Below are positions 1-9,484 of a stretch of 64,000 nt of DNA, one piece after another. A program made the translations under genes and the position numbers. Source of the DNA: JBBSEX01 sp038239345 (GTDB lineage Bacteria; Acidobacteriota; Terriglobia; Bryobacterales; Bryobacteraceae); assembly GCA_038239345.1 (NCBI GenBank), contig JBBSEX010000010.1, positions 62,001-126,000 on the forward strand, read 5' to 3'. The number at the start of each line of letters is the position of its first letter. Within the stretch, counting starts at the first letter, position 1. The notes under the pieces were generated by a model that was not told the origin of the DNA, made no database searches, and saw nothing but the letters and a program-made list of their open reading frames with translations.

Positions 1-3000
1 TCAAAGCCAACCTGTCGCTTGCTGAATTGGGAAATCCGCTCCGCATTCCGGTCTCGCATCAGGGCACCATGCAAATAGAAGGGTCGGGCTTTACGACATT
101 CGGGGCGGGCTTCGATTACGGCTTTGATGGAAAGCTGGTAGGCCGCGGCTTGGTTTATCGCTTTGCAGCTGCAAACCTGAGCGGCTTAACGTTGCGGTCG
201 GATGTGCATCTGGTAAGAGATCGCCTCAACCTTCCTGGATTGCGCCTGGCCGGCATGGGCGCGACCTTTGTAGGAGCCGCGGAACTTGTCGACTGGAAGG
301 CATTGCAGGCAGCGGGTGATGTGAAAACCCTGGCACTCGCGGAGGTGATACGGTTTCTCACGCCTCGAACGTTTCCCTGGAGCGGCCTGCTGGACGGGCC
401 GGTGAAAGTGAATGCAATTCTGCGTCCTAACGGGCAAGTTACCGCTAGCGCCGACGTGCATATCACGCCCGCCGGGCCTGCGGCGCCAATCGAAGGCCAG
501 GTCGACATTGCCTATGACCGGCAGCAGAAATCCGTTCGTCTTGATAATTCGTTCGTAGTCACTCCATCTTCCCGGGTGGACGTATCTGGAATTTTGGGCG
601 ACACTTTGCAGACGCGGATTCATTCTAGTAATCTCGACGACTTTCTGCCGGCCCTTGCACTGCTCGGGGACGGGGCACCAAAAACTCTGCCGGTCAGTTT
701 ACGAAAAGGCGTAGCGGATATCGAAGCAACCGTCAGTGGGGAGCTAGTAAACCCGCGGATTCTTGGACACGTATCGACGACACATTTCCTGCTGCGCGAT
801 GGCCGATTCAATAAACGTGAAATCGACCGCCTGTCGACAAATTTCAGTTTGGAGGCAAACCAGCTAGCCCTGCACGCCCTTACTCTGGAACAGCAGCGGA
901 TTCAGGTGCAAGGAGAAGGCAGAGTGGCGCTCACATCCTGGCACATCGTTGATGCCTCGTCGATTTCCGGTAGCCTTCAGGCCTATGGAGTGGATCTCCA
1001 CTCGCTGTTACAAGACCTGGAAAAAGGGGCGCAGCCGATTGGCGGCACGGCGTCTATCCAGGCTAAGGTTGCTGGTACCGTGGTATCTCCAACGCTGATT
1101 GGGAGCATCGCGGTCGATCCTTTTCTCTTCCGTGAAGAGCGCTTCGACCGCCTCCGGGCACTCGTGGAATTTTCAGGCAGGGAAGTCGCAATTACGCATG
1201 GGGAAGCGTTGCACGATCAGGTAAGGATTGAATTCTCGGGTAACTATAAGGGGACCCGCGAAGACTGGAATGATGGGCAATTGAGCTTCTCGTCGATGGC
1301 CAAGGGCCTCAGCCTGGAACGATTCGCAACCATTCAAAAGATGCATCAAGGCGTAGGCGGCAAGTTAGACTTCAAGGCGAGAGGTGCCGCGCGGATCCAT
1401 CAAGGCGGAATGGATTTGACATCGCTGACGGGTGAGCTCTCATTCAATAACGCGATTGTGGACGGAGTCGCGCTGGGCAACATTCGATTGAACGCCGACT
1501 CCAAGGGCGATGTGCTTGCTATTCGCGCCGACGGCGATCTCCGCAAAACAAAGGTGACGGGAACTGGCGAATGGAAATTGCAAGGGGATTACCCTGGATC
1601 CGGCGAAATCCATTTTTCACAAATGACTTTTGCCACGCTCGAGGACCTGTTGGTAACCGCCGGAAAGCAAAAAGTGACTCTCCCATTTTTAGGTTTCCTG
1701 CAAGGCGGGGCCACGTTGAGCGGGTCGCTGAAGCGCCGTGAGAATTGGAAAGCTCAACTTAAAATCGACTCCTTTCGGATGGAGCCCAAACCCGACGTGC
1801 GGCCGCGCGCGGGAGCTCAGCTGCAAGATCTGGCTTTGAAGAATGGCACGCCGATTATTCTCGATGGCGATCTACAGCACGTTCGTGTGACAAGCGCGCA
1901 TTTCGTTGCGAAGGACACCATCCTCGACGTCGCCGGTACTGTGTCGTTGAATCCTCAAGCTCAGTCGGATTTACAGGTCACCGGATCGATGAATTTGGCA
2001 ATTCTTCAGCTTTTCAATGCCGATTTGCTGGCTCAAGGAACAGCGACTTTGAACGCATCGCTGCGAGGGTCACTCGTCGATCCGTTAGTAACTGGCCGGC
2101 TGGAATTAAAGAAAGCCTCGCTCTATCTTGCGGATGTGCCTAACGGAGTTGACAATGCGAATGGAGTGATCACTTTTGACCGGTCGCGGGCGAATATTGA
2201 GTCCTTAACGGCACAGACTGGGGGAGGTCAACTCGCATTCTCGGGATTCATAGGTTTCGGTGGGGGCACGCTTGTCTATCGGCTGCAGGCCAAGGCGAAT
2301 CAGGTGCGTTTTCGATATCCGGAAGGTACCAGCACGGTTTTTAACGCGCTTCTCAGCTTAACGGGGACGCCCGAGAGCAGTGTTATGTCGGGGAACATCA
2401 CAATTATTCGAGCGGGTTTCAATCCCCGCACCGATCTTGCGGGTCTTCTCGCAAAAAGCGCGCAACCGGTGCAGACTCCAACCACGCCGAACGATTATTT
2501 ACGCGGGATGCAATTTGATGTCCGCATCGAAAGTGCACCGGGGTTACAGTTTACTACTTCACTGACACGCGACATTCAAGCCGAGGTGGATCTGCGCCTG
2601 CGGGGAACACCGCTGCGACCGATTCTATTGGGAAGCGTAGTTGTAAATCAGGGCGAGCTGCAATTCTTCGGCAGCCGCTATGAAATCAATCGTGGAGAGA
2701 TCCGGTTTCTGAATCCAGTGAAAATCGAACCCATCTTCGATATGGATCTGGAGACGAAGGCCCGTGGAATCACTGTCAATATTTCGTTTTCGGGCACGCT
2801 AAACAAACTGAATGCTTCTTATCGCTCGGACCCGCCTCTACAATCGAGTGAGATTATTGCGCTGTTAACCGTCGGCCGTGATCCCAATTCAACCCCGGGC
2901 CTCGCCAGTACTCGCCTCACATCTCCGTCAGGCGGCGCCAATTCCGACTCCTTGTTAGGAGGCGTACTCTCGGCGCCCGTCTCCGATCGCCTGCAGCGCT

Positions 3001-3251
3001 TCTTCGGGGTCAGCCGGTTAAAGATCGACCCCACATTAACCGGAATTGACAACCGTACACAAGCTCGCCTTACGGTGGAGCAGCAACTATCGAAAGACAT
3101 AACGCTCACCTACATCACAAATCTGACACAGACGCAAGATCAGCTGATTCGCGTTGAGTGGGACTTCAGCCGGCACTGGGGCGTCGTGGCGGTACGCGAA
3201 GAAAATGGCGTTTTCGGAATAGATTTTCAATACCGCAGCCGCTTCAAGTAG
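1..3251 (+). CDS. tamB: TamB-like translocation/assembly module protein (5' end outside window)
   Basis: The reading frame is open to the left edge, so the gene is partial; about 1080 residues are present. The sequence is a long run of beta-rich repeats, and the last third (from about residue 830) looks like the conserved C-terminal TamB/DUF490 domain, with the segment DVRIESAPGLQF, then RLRGTPLRPILLGSVVVNQGEL and FLNPVKIEP, ending in an aromatic-rich tail (VFGIDFQYRSRFK). TamB-family proteins are envelope-spanning lipid-transport or outer-membrane assembly factors, usually of 1000-1500 residues. The family is clear; the substrate is not. A BamA/TamA-like partner would be expected upstream, outside the window. 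pcm follows after 8 bp on the same strand. Confidence 0.88.
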   Translation, partial: KANLSLAELGNPLRIPVSHQGTMQIEGSGFTTFGAGFDYGFDGKLVGRGLVYRFAAANLSGLTLRSDVHLVRDRLNLPGLRLAGMGATFVGAAELVDWKALQAAGDVKTLALAEVIRFLTPRTFPWSGLLDGPVKVNAILRPNGQVTASADVHITPAGPAAPIEGQVDIAYDRQQKSVRLDNSFVVTPSSRVDVSGILGDTLQTRIHSSNLDDFLPALALLGDGAPKTLPVSLRKGVADIEATVSGELVNPRILGHVSTTHFLLRDGRFNKREIDRLSTNFSLEANQLALHALTLEQQRIQVQGEGRVALTSWHIVDASSISGSLQAYGVDLHSLLQDLEKGAQPIGGTASIQAKVAGTVVSPTLIGSIAVDPFLFREERFDRLRALVEFSGREVAITHGEALHDQVRIEFSGNYKGTREDWNDGQLSFSSMAKGLSLERFATIQKMHQGVGGKLDFKARGAARIHQGGMDLTSLTGELSFNNAIVDGVALGNIRLNADSKGDVLAIRADGDLRKTKVTGTGEWKLQGDYPGSGEIHFSQMTFATLEDLLVTAGKQKVTLPFLGFLQGGATLSGSLKRRENWKAQLKIDSFRMEPKPDVRPRAGAQLQDLALKNGTPIILDGDLQHVRVTSAHFVAKDTILDVAGTVSLNPQAQSDLQVTGSMNLAILQLFNADLLAQGTATLNASLRGSLVDPLVTGRLELKKASLYLADVPNGVDNANGVITFDRSRANIESLTAQTGGGQLAFSGFIGFGGGTLVYRLQAKANQVRFRYPEGTSTVFNALLSLTGTPESSVMSGNITIIRAGFNPRTDLAGLLAKSAQPVQTPTTPNDYLRGMQFDVRIESAPGLQFTTSLTRDIQAEVDLRLRGTPLRPILLGSVVVNQGELQFFGSRYEINRGEIRFLNPVKIEPIFDMDLETKARGITVNISFSGTLNKLNASYRSDPPLQSSEIIALLTVGRDPNSTPGLASTRLTSPSGGANSDSLLGGVLSAPVSDRLQRFFGVSRLKIDPTLTGIDNRTQARLTVEQQLSKDITLTYITNLTQTQDQLIRVEWDFSRHWGVVAVREENGVFGIDFQYRSRFK

Positions 3252-3259
3252 CTTGGGCA

Positions 3260-3919
3260 ATGACCGACTACCCATCCCTGCGCCGGGACATGATCGAGAA
3301 ACAACTTCGTCTTCGCGGTATTCGCGATTCGCGCGTCCTGGCGGCAATGGGTGAACTTCCCCGCGAATTATTTGTGCCGCGGGATCGCCGCGCCGAAGCT
3401 TATTTCGACGGGCCATTGCTCATCGGATTTAACCAGACCATCTCTCAGCCCTACATCACCGCGCTGATGGTGGAGACACTTAAACTACAGGGCCGCGAGC
3501 GCGTGCTGGATGTGGGATCGGGGTCTGGCTATCATGCCGCGATACTGGGAGCACTTGCCCATCGCGTAGTGTCGATCGAAATCGTCCCGGCGCTTGCCGA
3601 TCTTGCGCGCGATAATTTAGCACGTGCGGGACGACTCGCAAATATATCGGTGCTGAACAGCGATGGATCATTAGGCTACCCTCCCGATGCGCCATTCGAT
3701 GCGATCTCAGTAGCTGCCGGGGCGCCGGAAGTCCCAAGCGCGCTGCTCAATCAACTTGGCGAGCCGGGAGTGCTGGTCATCCCCATCGGAAATAGAGACG
3801 ATCAGGATCTTCGCGTCTTCACGAAGAGCGGTGGGCGCATCGATTCGCGCATTGTTTCATCCTGCCGGTTCATGCCTTTGCTGGGCGAGCCAGGGTTGGC
3901 AGCCCTAGATTTCCTGTAA
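3260..3919 (+). CDS. pcm: Protein-L-isoaspartate O-methyltransferase
   Basis: 219 residues, the usual family length. It methylates L-isoaspartyl residues in aged proteins so that they can revert to aspartate, using S-adenosylmethionine in the cytosol. The N terminus MTDYPSLRRDMIEKQL and the following RELFVP segment are typical, and motif I (VLDVGSGSGYHAAILG, about residues 76-91) is the SAM-binding loop. The frame extends upstream into the TamB gene, but the ATG at 3260 gives the family's normal start, so I use it. It lies 8 bp behind the TamB-like gene, probably in the same transcript. Confidence 0.93.
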   Translation: MTDYPSLRRDMIEKQLRLRGIRDSRVLAAMGELPRELFVPRDRRAEAYFDGPLLIGFNQTISQPYITALMVETLKLQGRERVLDVGSGSGYHAAILGALAHRVVSIEIVPALADLARDNLARAGRLANISVLNSDGSLGYPPDAPFDAISVAAGAPEVPSALLNQLGEPGVLVIPIGNRDDQDLRVFTKSGGRIDSRIVSSCRFMPLLGEPGLAALDFL

Positions 3920-3929
3920 GCTGGCAACT

Positions 3930-4226
3930 GTGGGAATGAGGTTACGAACCGCGCAAGGTAAGCTGAAGATCGAGCACAGCATCATTGACGGCGTGCGCGG
4001 GTTTCTGGAACGTCTGATCGCCGATAACAGTGAAGTGCGCAGCGTTGTACCAGGCGTGATCCGGCAAGTTCGCGACGCGAAAGGCAAGCTTAAGGTGCAC
4101 ATCACTGTGCCGACGGAGAACGGTTGGAAGGCAATCGCACTGAGCCAGGGGGCCCGGCAAGAGTTATTCATCAGCACGGCCTTAACGGAAGAAGAATTGA
4201 AGTTGGCGATCAATCGTTTGCTGTGA
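3930..4226 (+). CDS. Small conserved protein, DUF2103-like
   Basis: 98 residues, no signal peptide or membrane segment. The pattern KIEHSIIDGVRGFLERL followed by VVPGVIRQVRDAKGKLKVHI resembles the small family DUF2103 (COG4031), annotated as predicted metal-binding proteins, but the match is from memory and no cysteine cluster is visible. Function unknown. The start is GTG at 3930 or ATG at 3936; neither has a clear ribosome binding site. The last 17 bp overlap the 3' end of the convergent menG gene. It follows pcm by 10 bp and may be cotranscribed with it. Confidence 0.65.
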   Translation: MGMRLRTAQGKLKIEHSIIDGVRGFLERLIADNSEVRSVVPGVIRQVRDAKGKLKVHITVPTENGWKAIALSQGARQELFISTALTEEELKLAINRLL

Positions 4227-4974
4227 CGGCTAATTTACGCCCCAGATGTAGCGCCACACTGCCACCCGTCATCCGTTCAAATTCGACTTCGGCGAATCCG
4301 GCGCTACGCATTCTGACGGCGAGTTCGCCAGCCCCTGGAAACTTTCCGATGGATTGCGGCAGATACGTGTAAGCCTCTCTGGACCCGGAAATAATACCCC
4401 CGATGGCTGGTAAAACCTTTGCCGAGAAGAACCGATAGACGGCGCCGAAGATGCGATTCGTGGGCTGAGAAAATTCAAGAATAGCGACGGTTCCACCAGG
4501 CTTCAGAACGCGCAACAATTCGGCGAATCCGCTTTCATAGTTCGACAAATTGCGAAAACCGAATGCGATGGTGATCAAGTCAAATGAGCCCTCGCGTAGC
4601 GGTAGCCGCAAGGCATCTGCTTCAAAGAGGGTCGATTGAAAATGCTTGCGCTCGATCTTCTGCTTGGCCGCGGTTAGCATCGGATGACAGAAGTCGCTGC
4701 CGAAAACGGATGCACCGCGCTTTTCTTCCAGCGACAACAATACGTCGCCGGTACCGCAACAGAGATCGAGCACGCGCGCATCTGGCTGGTCCAGAATATG
4801 TGAGACGCGGCGAACGGTTATGCCGCGCCACCGCTTATCCATGTTGAAAGAAAGAACGTGATTCAACAGATCGTAATGGCCGGCGATACGCCCGAACATT
4901 CCACGTACCCACGCCGCCGCCTGCGCTTCATCAGTCGCGCCCGGCGGAGTAGTTCCTGTTGTCGAAGCGGGCAT
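4210..4974 (-). CDS. ubiE: Demethylmenaquinone methyltransferase (UbiE/MenG family)
   Basis: 254 residues. The C-methyltransferase of the last step of menaquinone (and, in some bacteria, ubiquinone) synthesis. Evidence: the family segment GRIAGHYDLLNHVLSFNMDKRW, SAM motif VLDLCCGTGDVL (about residues 69-80), ITIAFGFRNLSNYESG and LEFSQPT-type motifs in the expected order. Since acidobacteria use menaquinone, the MenG reaction is the more likely one (inference). Its ATG overlaps the stop of aroB by one base (TAATG), which suggests translational coupling: aroB feeds chorismate, the precursor of the menaquinone ring. Confidence 0.92.
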   Translation of the reverse strand: MPASTTGTTPPGATDEAQAAAWVRGMFGRIAGHYDLLNHVLSFNMDKRWRGITVRRVSHILDQPDARVLDLCCGTGDVLLSLEEKRGASVFGSDFCHPMLTAAKQKIERKHFQSTLFEADALRLPLREGSFDLITIAFGFRNLSNYESGFAELLRVLKPGGTVAILEFSQPTNRIFGAVYRFFSAKVLPAIGGIISGSREAYTYLPQSIGKFPGAGELAVRMRSAGFAEVEFERMTGGSVALHLGRKLAVTAND

Positions 4975-6047
4975 TACCGTAGCACTGACTCGATCGCCTG
5001 CAGCACGGTGGACTTGGCAATGTCCGAGACAATGGTCACTTCCCCGATCTTTACGGGCAACACAAAATGTACCTTCCCGTGAATCGTTTTCTTGTCGCTA
5101 CGCAGTCGGGCCGCCAAGCCTTGGGCCTCAATTCCATCAAGCTTGGGAATGGGGCCGTAGCGTCCAATCGTGTCGAGAATCGCTCCGGCGTCTTGCGCTG
5201 CCAGATTGCCCGTCAGCACTGCCAACGCGGTTGCCGCTTTCATCCCAAATGCCACGGCCTCGCCATGCAGAAATCGCGTATACCCAGTCTCGGCTTCCAA
5301 AGCGTGCCCCACCGTGTGGCCGAAATTCAAGATCCGCCGTAAGTCCCCTTCCCGCTCATCGGCGGAAACCACTTCCGCCTTGATACGAATCGCGTCGGAG
5401 ATGGCCCGATCCAGCACTTCTGGTTCGTGCGCCAACACTTCCGCGGATCGTTTTTCAAAGAGGCGGAATAAAGCGTCGTCGCGAATGACGCCGCACTTGA
5501 TGATTTCGTAAAGTCCTGCACGATACTCGCGTTCCGGCAGTGTCGCCAGCACCTCCGGGTCGATCAAGACCGATAGCGGTTGGTGAAATGCGCCGAATAG
5601 ATTTTTGCCACCCGCCAGGTTCACTCCGGTTTTACCGCCCACCGCCGCGTCCACTTGCGCCAGCAGCGTTGTGGGCACCTGCACCACGGGCACGCCGCGC
5701 ATAAACGCCGAGGCTAGAAATCCGGCTATGTCGGTAACAATTCCGCCGCCGAAGCCGATAACGACACTGGATCGATCGGCGCCTAGCGCTAACATCTGGT
5801 CGGCAAGTAACTCAACTTCGGAGAGGCGCTTGCGTTCTTCGCCGCCTGGAAAAAACAAAACTTCATGCGCGCGTCCGGCCAAAGCATCGACGACGCGGAA
5901 GCCCTGGAAATCCCAGACATCACTCGTAGTAAGTACGAAGATCTTGCCGGAAGACGGAGGAATGTATTCGGCGAGATGCCGCAGAATACCCCGTTCGATC
6001 ACAGCATTATAGGCGCGTGCTGGTGTCTCGACACGATAACTCGGCAT
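4974..6047 (-). CDS. aroB: 3-dehydroquinate synthase
   Basis: 357 residues, normal for AroB. It converts DAHP to 3-dehydroquinate, step two of the shikimate pathway, with NAD and a divalent metal. Visible motifs are the NAD-binding GFGGGIVTDIAGFLAS (about residues 98-113), VPTTLLAQVDAAVGGKTGVN, and the metal-binding NFGHTVGHALE near residue 245. Start ATG at 6047. It is the first gene of an aroB-ubiE pair and diverges from nadB, with 45 bp between the two starts, so both promoters must sit in or near that gap. Confidence 0.95.
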   Translation of the reverse strand: MPSYRVETPARAYNAVIERGILRHLAEYIPPSSGKIFVLTTSDVWDFQGFRVVDALAGRAHEVLFFPGGEERKRLSEVELLADQMLALGADRSSVVIGFGGGIVTDIAGFLASAFMRGVPVVQVPTTLLAQVDAAVGGKTGVNLAGGKNLFGAFHQPLSVLIDPEVLATLPEREYRAGLYEIIKCGVIRDDALFRLFEKRSAEVLAHEPEVLDRAISDAIRIKAEVVSADEREGDLRRILNFGHTVGHALEAETGYTRFLHGEAVAFGMKAATALAVLTGNLAAQDAGAILDTIGRYGPIPKLDGIEAQGLAARLRSDKKTIHGKVHFVLPVKIGEVTIVSDIAKSTVLQAIESVLR

Positions 6048-6092
6048 AAGTTCGTTGTACCATGTGGTTGTCAGCGGGTGTCTGACTTTGCG

Positions 6093-7625
6093 ATGAATGC
6101 TGATTTCCTCGTTGTAGGCGCTGGCGTCGCCGGATTACGCGCTGCGATTGAGCTTGCGCAGGCCGGCGAAGTGATGGTTCTCACCAAGGATAACCTTCAC
6201 GAATCTTCATCAGAATATGCGCAGGGCGGCATTGCAGTCGCGCTGAGCGACGATGATGAAGTTGAGTTGCATGAACAGGACACCTTGTTCGCGGGTGATG
6301 GCCTTTGCGATCGGGAAGCAGTCCATACGCTGGTGGAGGAAGGTCCCGCGGCGATCCAGGAATTGATTGACTGGGGAACGGCGTTCGATCGTGAGGGCTC
6401 GAAACTCCTGTTCGGACGAGAAGGCGCGCACAGCCGGAGCCGGGTGCTGCATGCCCACGGCGATTCTACCGGCCGGGAAATCGCCCGGACGCTTTATGAG
6501 AAGGCCGCGTCCCTGACTAATGTCTACTTTCAGAGCTTTGCTTCCATCACGGATTTAATGGTGTCGGCGAATGGCGAAGTTGCCGGCGCCGTGGCATTCG
6601 ATGAAGCTAACGGACGCGCCGTACCCATCTATGCCCGAGCGACGTTACTCGCTACCGGTGGCCTTGGCCGGGTGTACAAAGAGACCACCAATCCAGACGT
6701 TGCGACAGGTGATGGGGTAGCCACCGCGTATCGCGCCGGAGCTGTGATTTCCGACATCGAATTCGTCCAATTTCATCCGACGGCGCTGCATGTCGAGGGG
6801 GCTCCGCGCTTCCTTTTATCGGAAGCCCTGCGTGGCGAAGGCGCGTATTTGCGCAATGCCGCCGGTGAGCGATTTATGGAGCGTTATCATCCGTTGCAAG
6901 AACTCGCGCCGCGCGATGTAGTTTCACGATCCATCGTCAGTGAGATGAAGCGCACCGGTGCTCCGCATATGTTCCTCGATCTCACGCATCTCGAACGTGA
7001 GTTTCTGCAAGCCCGCTTTCCACGCATCTTCGAAACGTGTCTACATTACGGAATCGATTTGAGTCGACAACAGGCCCCAGTGCATCCCGCGGCGCATTAT
7101 GCAATGGGCGGCGTCAAAACTGATTTGAACGGCGGTACAAACCTTTCCCGATTATTCGCTGCGGGTGAGGTGGCGTGTACCGGCGTGCACGGAGCCAATC
7201 GACTGGCCAGCAATTCCCTGCTGGAAGGTGTAGTATTTGGCGCTCGCGCAGGCGCGGCGATGCAAGAGTGGGCCAAGGCTGCATTCGTAGAAGCGGAAGT
7301 TCCAGATTACGTGGAAATCCCCTCCGTTTCCGAGGCCGGTCTCCGCCAACTGGCCTGGGATGACTGCGGCATTTTGCGCACCGGCAAAGGATTGTTGGAA
7401 GCATGCTCGACCCTTGATGGCATGGCAAGACGCCGCGACCTGCCCGCCAGCCGCCCCAATTACGAACTACGCAATATCCACGAGGTGTGTTCTTTAATCG
7501 CCCGCTGCGGTTTGGCTCGACACGAAAGCCGCGGCGGACACTATCGCGAAGACTTCCCGGAAAAGCATGAGGAGTTTCAAAAGCACTCCCTCATCTCTAA
7601 TAAGCAGGAAGTTTCGTTCTCTTGA
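6093..7625 (+). CDS. nadB: L-aspartate oxidase
   Basis: 510 residues. A flavoprotein that oxidises aspartate to iminoaspartate for NAD synthesis. The FAD dinucleotide fold starts at residue 5 (FLVVGAGVAGLRAAIELA); further signatures are SSEYAQGGIAVAL, RVLHAHGDSTGREI, FVQFHPTALH and HPAAHYAMGGVKTD. The frame is open 228 bp further upstream over the aroB start, but the ATG at 6093 places the FAD fold right at the N terminus as in the family. No nadA or nadC is seen nearby. The stop overlaps the TTG start of the next gene by 4 bp (TTGA). Confidence 0.94.
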   Translation: MNADFLVVGAGVAGLRAAIELAQAGEVMVLTKDNLHESSSEYAQGGIAVALSDDDEVELHEQDTLFAGDGLCDREAVHTLVEEGPAAIQELIDWGTAFDREGSKLLFGREGAHSRSRVLHAHGDSTGREIARTLYEKAASLTNVYFQSFASITDLMVSANGEVAGAVAFDEANGRAVPIYARATLLATGGLGRVYKETTNPDVATGDGVATAYRAGAVISDIEFVQFHPTALHVEGAPRFLLSEALRGEGAYLRNAAGERFMERYHPLQELAPRDVVSRSIVSEMKRTGAPHMFLDLTHLEREFLQARFPRIFETCLHYGIDLSRQQAPVHPAAHYAMGGVKTDLNGGTNLSRLFAAGEVACTGVHGANRLASNSLLEGVVFGARAGAAMQEWAKAAFVEAEVPDYVEIPSVSEAGLRQLAWDDCGILRTGKGLLEACSTLDGMARRRDLPASRPNYELRNIHEVCSLIARCGLARHESRGGHYREDFPEKHEEFQKHSLISNKQEVSFS

Positions 7626-8848
7626 AGCCCGATTATTCCAGGGCGGCCCAGGCTGGAATGCCTGCGATGTTCCTGATCCTCGCCGTCTCCCCGCACATTG
7701 AGGAATCGCCTCCGTCGACTTTGCTGTGGGCCGCGCCGTCCATTCTGGTGGCGGCGTTATTGATCGCTTGGGCCGCCGAGTCCGCGCAGTATTTCATCGC
7801 CCAAGGATTCGCGCTGGCCATCCTGGCGTGGCTCCAAACCTTGCCCGAGTTTGCCGTCGAAGCGGTATTGGCGTGGAAGCAGCAGACACCTTTGCTGCTC
7901 GCCAACTTGACCGGAGCATTGCGATTGCTCACGGGGATCGGCTGGCCGATGATTTACTGCACTGCCGCCTTCGTACACCGCCGCAATGAACGTAAGCCCC
8001 TAAATCGCATCACGCTCGAAGAGGATCAAAGCGTCAACGTCATCGCATTGTTGCCTCCGCTCCTGTATATGATTTTTGTCTGGTGGAAGAGTTCGCTCGA
8101 TGTCATCGACGCCGGCGTTCTGATTGTTCTCTACGGCGCCTATTTGTTCGTCTTAAGCAAGATGCCCGCGAAAGGACATGAAGGCGTCGATGATTTGGAA
8201 GCCATCCCCAAGGCCATCGTCAAAGCTAGACCGGCGCTCCGTATCCTCACTATCTCCGCGCTATTCATTGTTGGAGGCGGACTGATCTATGCTTCGGCTG
8301 AACCCTTCCTGGGAAGTCTGATGGCCGTCTCCACCATGCTGGGCGTGCCGCAATTTCTGTTCATTCAATGGGTAGCGCCGTTCGTGTCCGAGTTTCCCGA
8401 AGGAGCCTCCACTTTTTACTGGGCGCGCAAGCCGGGCCAAGCTCCCACGGCGCTGATGAACATGGTCTCCAGCAACATCAATCAATGGACGTTGCTGGCG
8501 GCGATGCTCCCCATTATTTATTCCATCAGCCGCGGTACGCTATCGGCAATTCCGTTCGATTCCCAGCAGGAACTCGAACTGCTCATGACGATCGGCCAAG
8601 CCTTGGTGGGTTTCTTGTTCCTGATAAATATGGAATTGAAGTGGTGGGAAGCGGCTACATTGTTCGGCCTTTTCATGGTTCAGTTTGTGTGTTCCTCAAT
8701 TCCAGTGCTAGCGGATCCGGTGCGGGTAATCGCCACCATCGCATACTTTGTTTGGGCCGGAATTGAGTTGGTTATGCTGATAGCAAGACGACAGACGCCA
8801 CTTGCCTGGACGCATTTTCGCCAGGTACTTCGCCAGCATGTGGCTTAG
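7622..8848 (+). CDS. Sodium/calcium exchanger family membrane protein
   Basis: 408 residues, about ten hydrophobic segments. The two alpha-repeat signatures of the cation/Ca2+ exchanger superfamily are visible: ALAILAWLQTLPEFAVEAVL near residue 70 and QWVAPFVSEFPEGASTFYWA near residue 255, both with the acidic residue in the (S/Q)xxPE core. The ion is not certain; Ca2+/Na+ or Ca2+/H+ exchange is inferred. The start is TTG at 7622, overlapping nadB by 4 bp and preceded by AGGAAG at a suitable distance; a later ATG at 7661 is an alternative. The stop overlaps the convergent phosphoesterase stop by a few bases. Confidence 0.8.
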   Translation: MKPDYSRAAQAGMPAMFLILAVSPHIEESPPSTLLWAAPSILVAALLIAWAAESAQYFIAQGFALAILAWLQTLPEFAVEAVLAWKQQTPLLLANLTGALRLLTGIGWPMIYCTAAFVHRRNERKPLNRITLEEDQSVNVIALLPPLLYMIFVWWKSSLDVIDAGVLIVLYGAYLFVLSKMPAKGHEGVDDLEAIPKAIVKARPALRILTISALFIVGGGLIYASAEPFLGSLMAVSTMLGVPQFLFIQWVAPFVSEFPEGASTFYWARKPGQAPTALMNMVSSNINQWTLLAAMLPIIYSISRGTLSAIPFDSQQELELLMTIGQALVGFLFLINMELKWWEAATLFGLFMVQFVCSSIPVLADPVRVIATIAYFVWAGIELVMLIARRQTPLAWTHFRQVLRQHVA

Positions 8849-9438
8849 AATTCCAGCAGGAATCCGCGCTTCCCCACATTCGTGGCCGTCGTGCCGCCAA
8901 GCTGTACCGTGACACCTTCCGCTTCGTGGATATGTCCGCAGAAAAAATGCTCCGGCTGTTGCCGTTCAATGAATTCGCCAACGGCGGTACTGCCGTAGTG
9001 CTGCCCGTTGCCAGCCTTATCGAGTGCGGTATCTTTTGGCGGACAGTGGCAAATTAGTATTAACGGCGACAGCCCATCGAACTTGTTTAGCCGCGTTGCC
9101 AATTCATCCTCGGTATATTCGCCCGGCGTGTCGAAGGGTGTGGGATTTGAGTATCCCAAGCCCGCGACATGATAGCCGCCGATTTCCATCGTCTGCCCAT
9201 GAAATGCGTGGAATCCGAATTGATCGCAGAATGTCGCGATGTCTTGTTCCGATTCGTGATTGCCGGGAATTACGTACATCCTGTCGGCGTGTTGCTGCAT
9301 GATCGGACCCACTTGATCCAGACCGCGGCTCCAATTCACCAGATCCCCGGCGGCGAAATAGTAATCCGCTTCCATCTGCATCAATCGTGTAAGAGAGGCT
9401 AAGTCGCTATGGATATCGGAGAAGATCAGCAGCTTCAT
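8845..9438 (-). CDS. Metallophosphoesterase (calcineurin-like)
   Basis: 197 residues. The dimetal phosphoesterase motifs are all present: FSDIHSDLASL (DxH), AAGDLVNW (GDxxN-type), VIPGNHESEQD (GNHE), CHCPPKD and CGHIHEAEG (GHxH). The product resembles stand-alone YfcE/MPP-like hydrolases; the substrate (phosphodiester, nucleotide or protein phosphate) cannot be told. The ATG at 9438 puts the first motif at residue 7; the frame is open 81 bp beyond it but only into the next gene's leader. Divergent from the Gfo/Idh gene, with 46 bp between starts. Confidence 0.85.
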   Translation of the reverse strand: MKLLIFSDIHSDLASLTRLMQMEADYYFAAGDLVNWSRGLDQVGPIMQQHADRMYVIPGNHESEQDIATFCDQFGFHAFHGQTMEIGGYHVAGLGYSNPTPFDTPGEYTEDELATRLNKFDGLSPLILICHCPPKDTALDKAGNGQHYGSTAVGEFIERQQPEHFFCGHIHEAEGVTVQLGGTTATNVGKRGFLLEF

Positions 9439-9484
9439 GATGGGACATCTTACCGCACGCAACTGCGGTTCTACACTGAAGAAC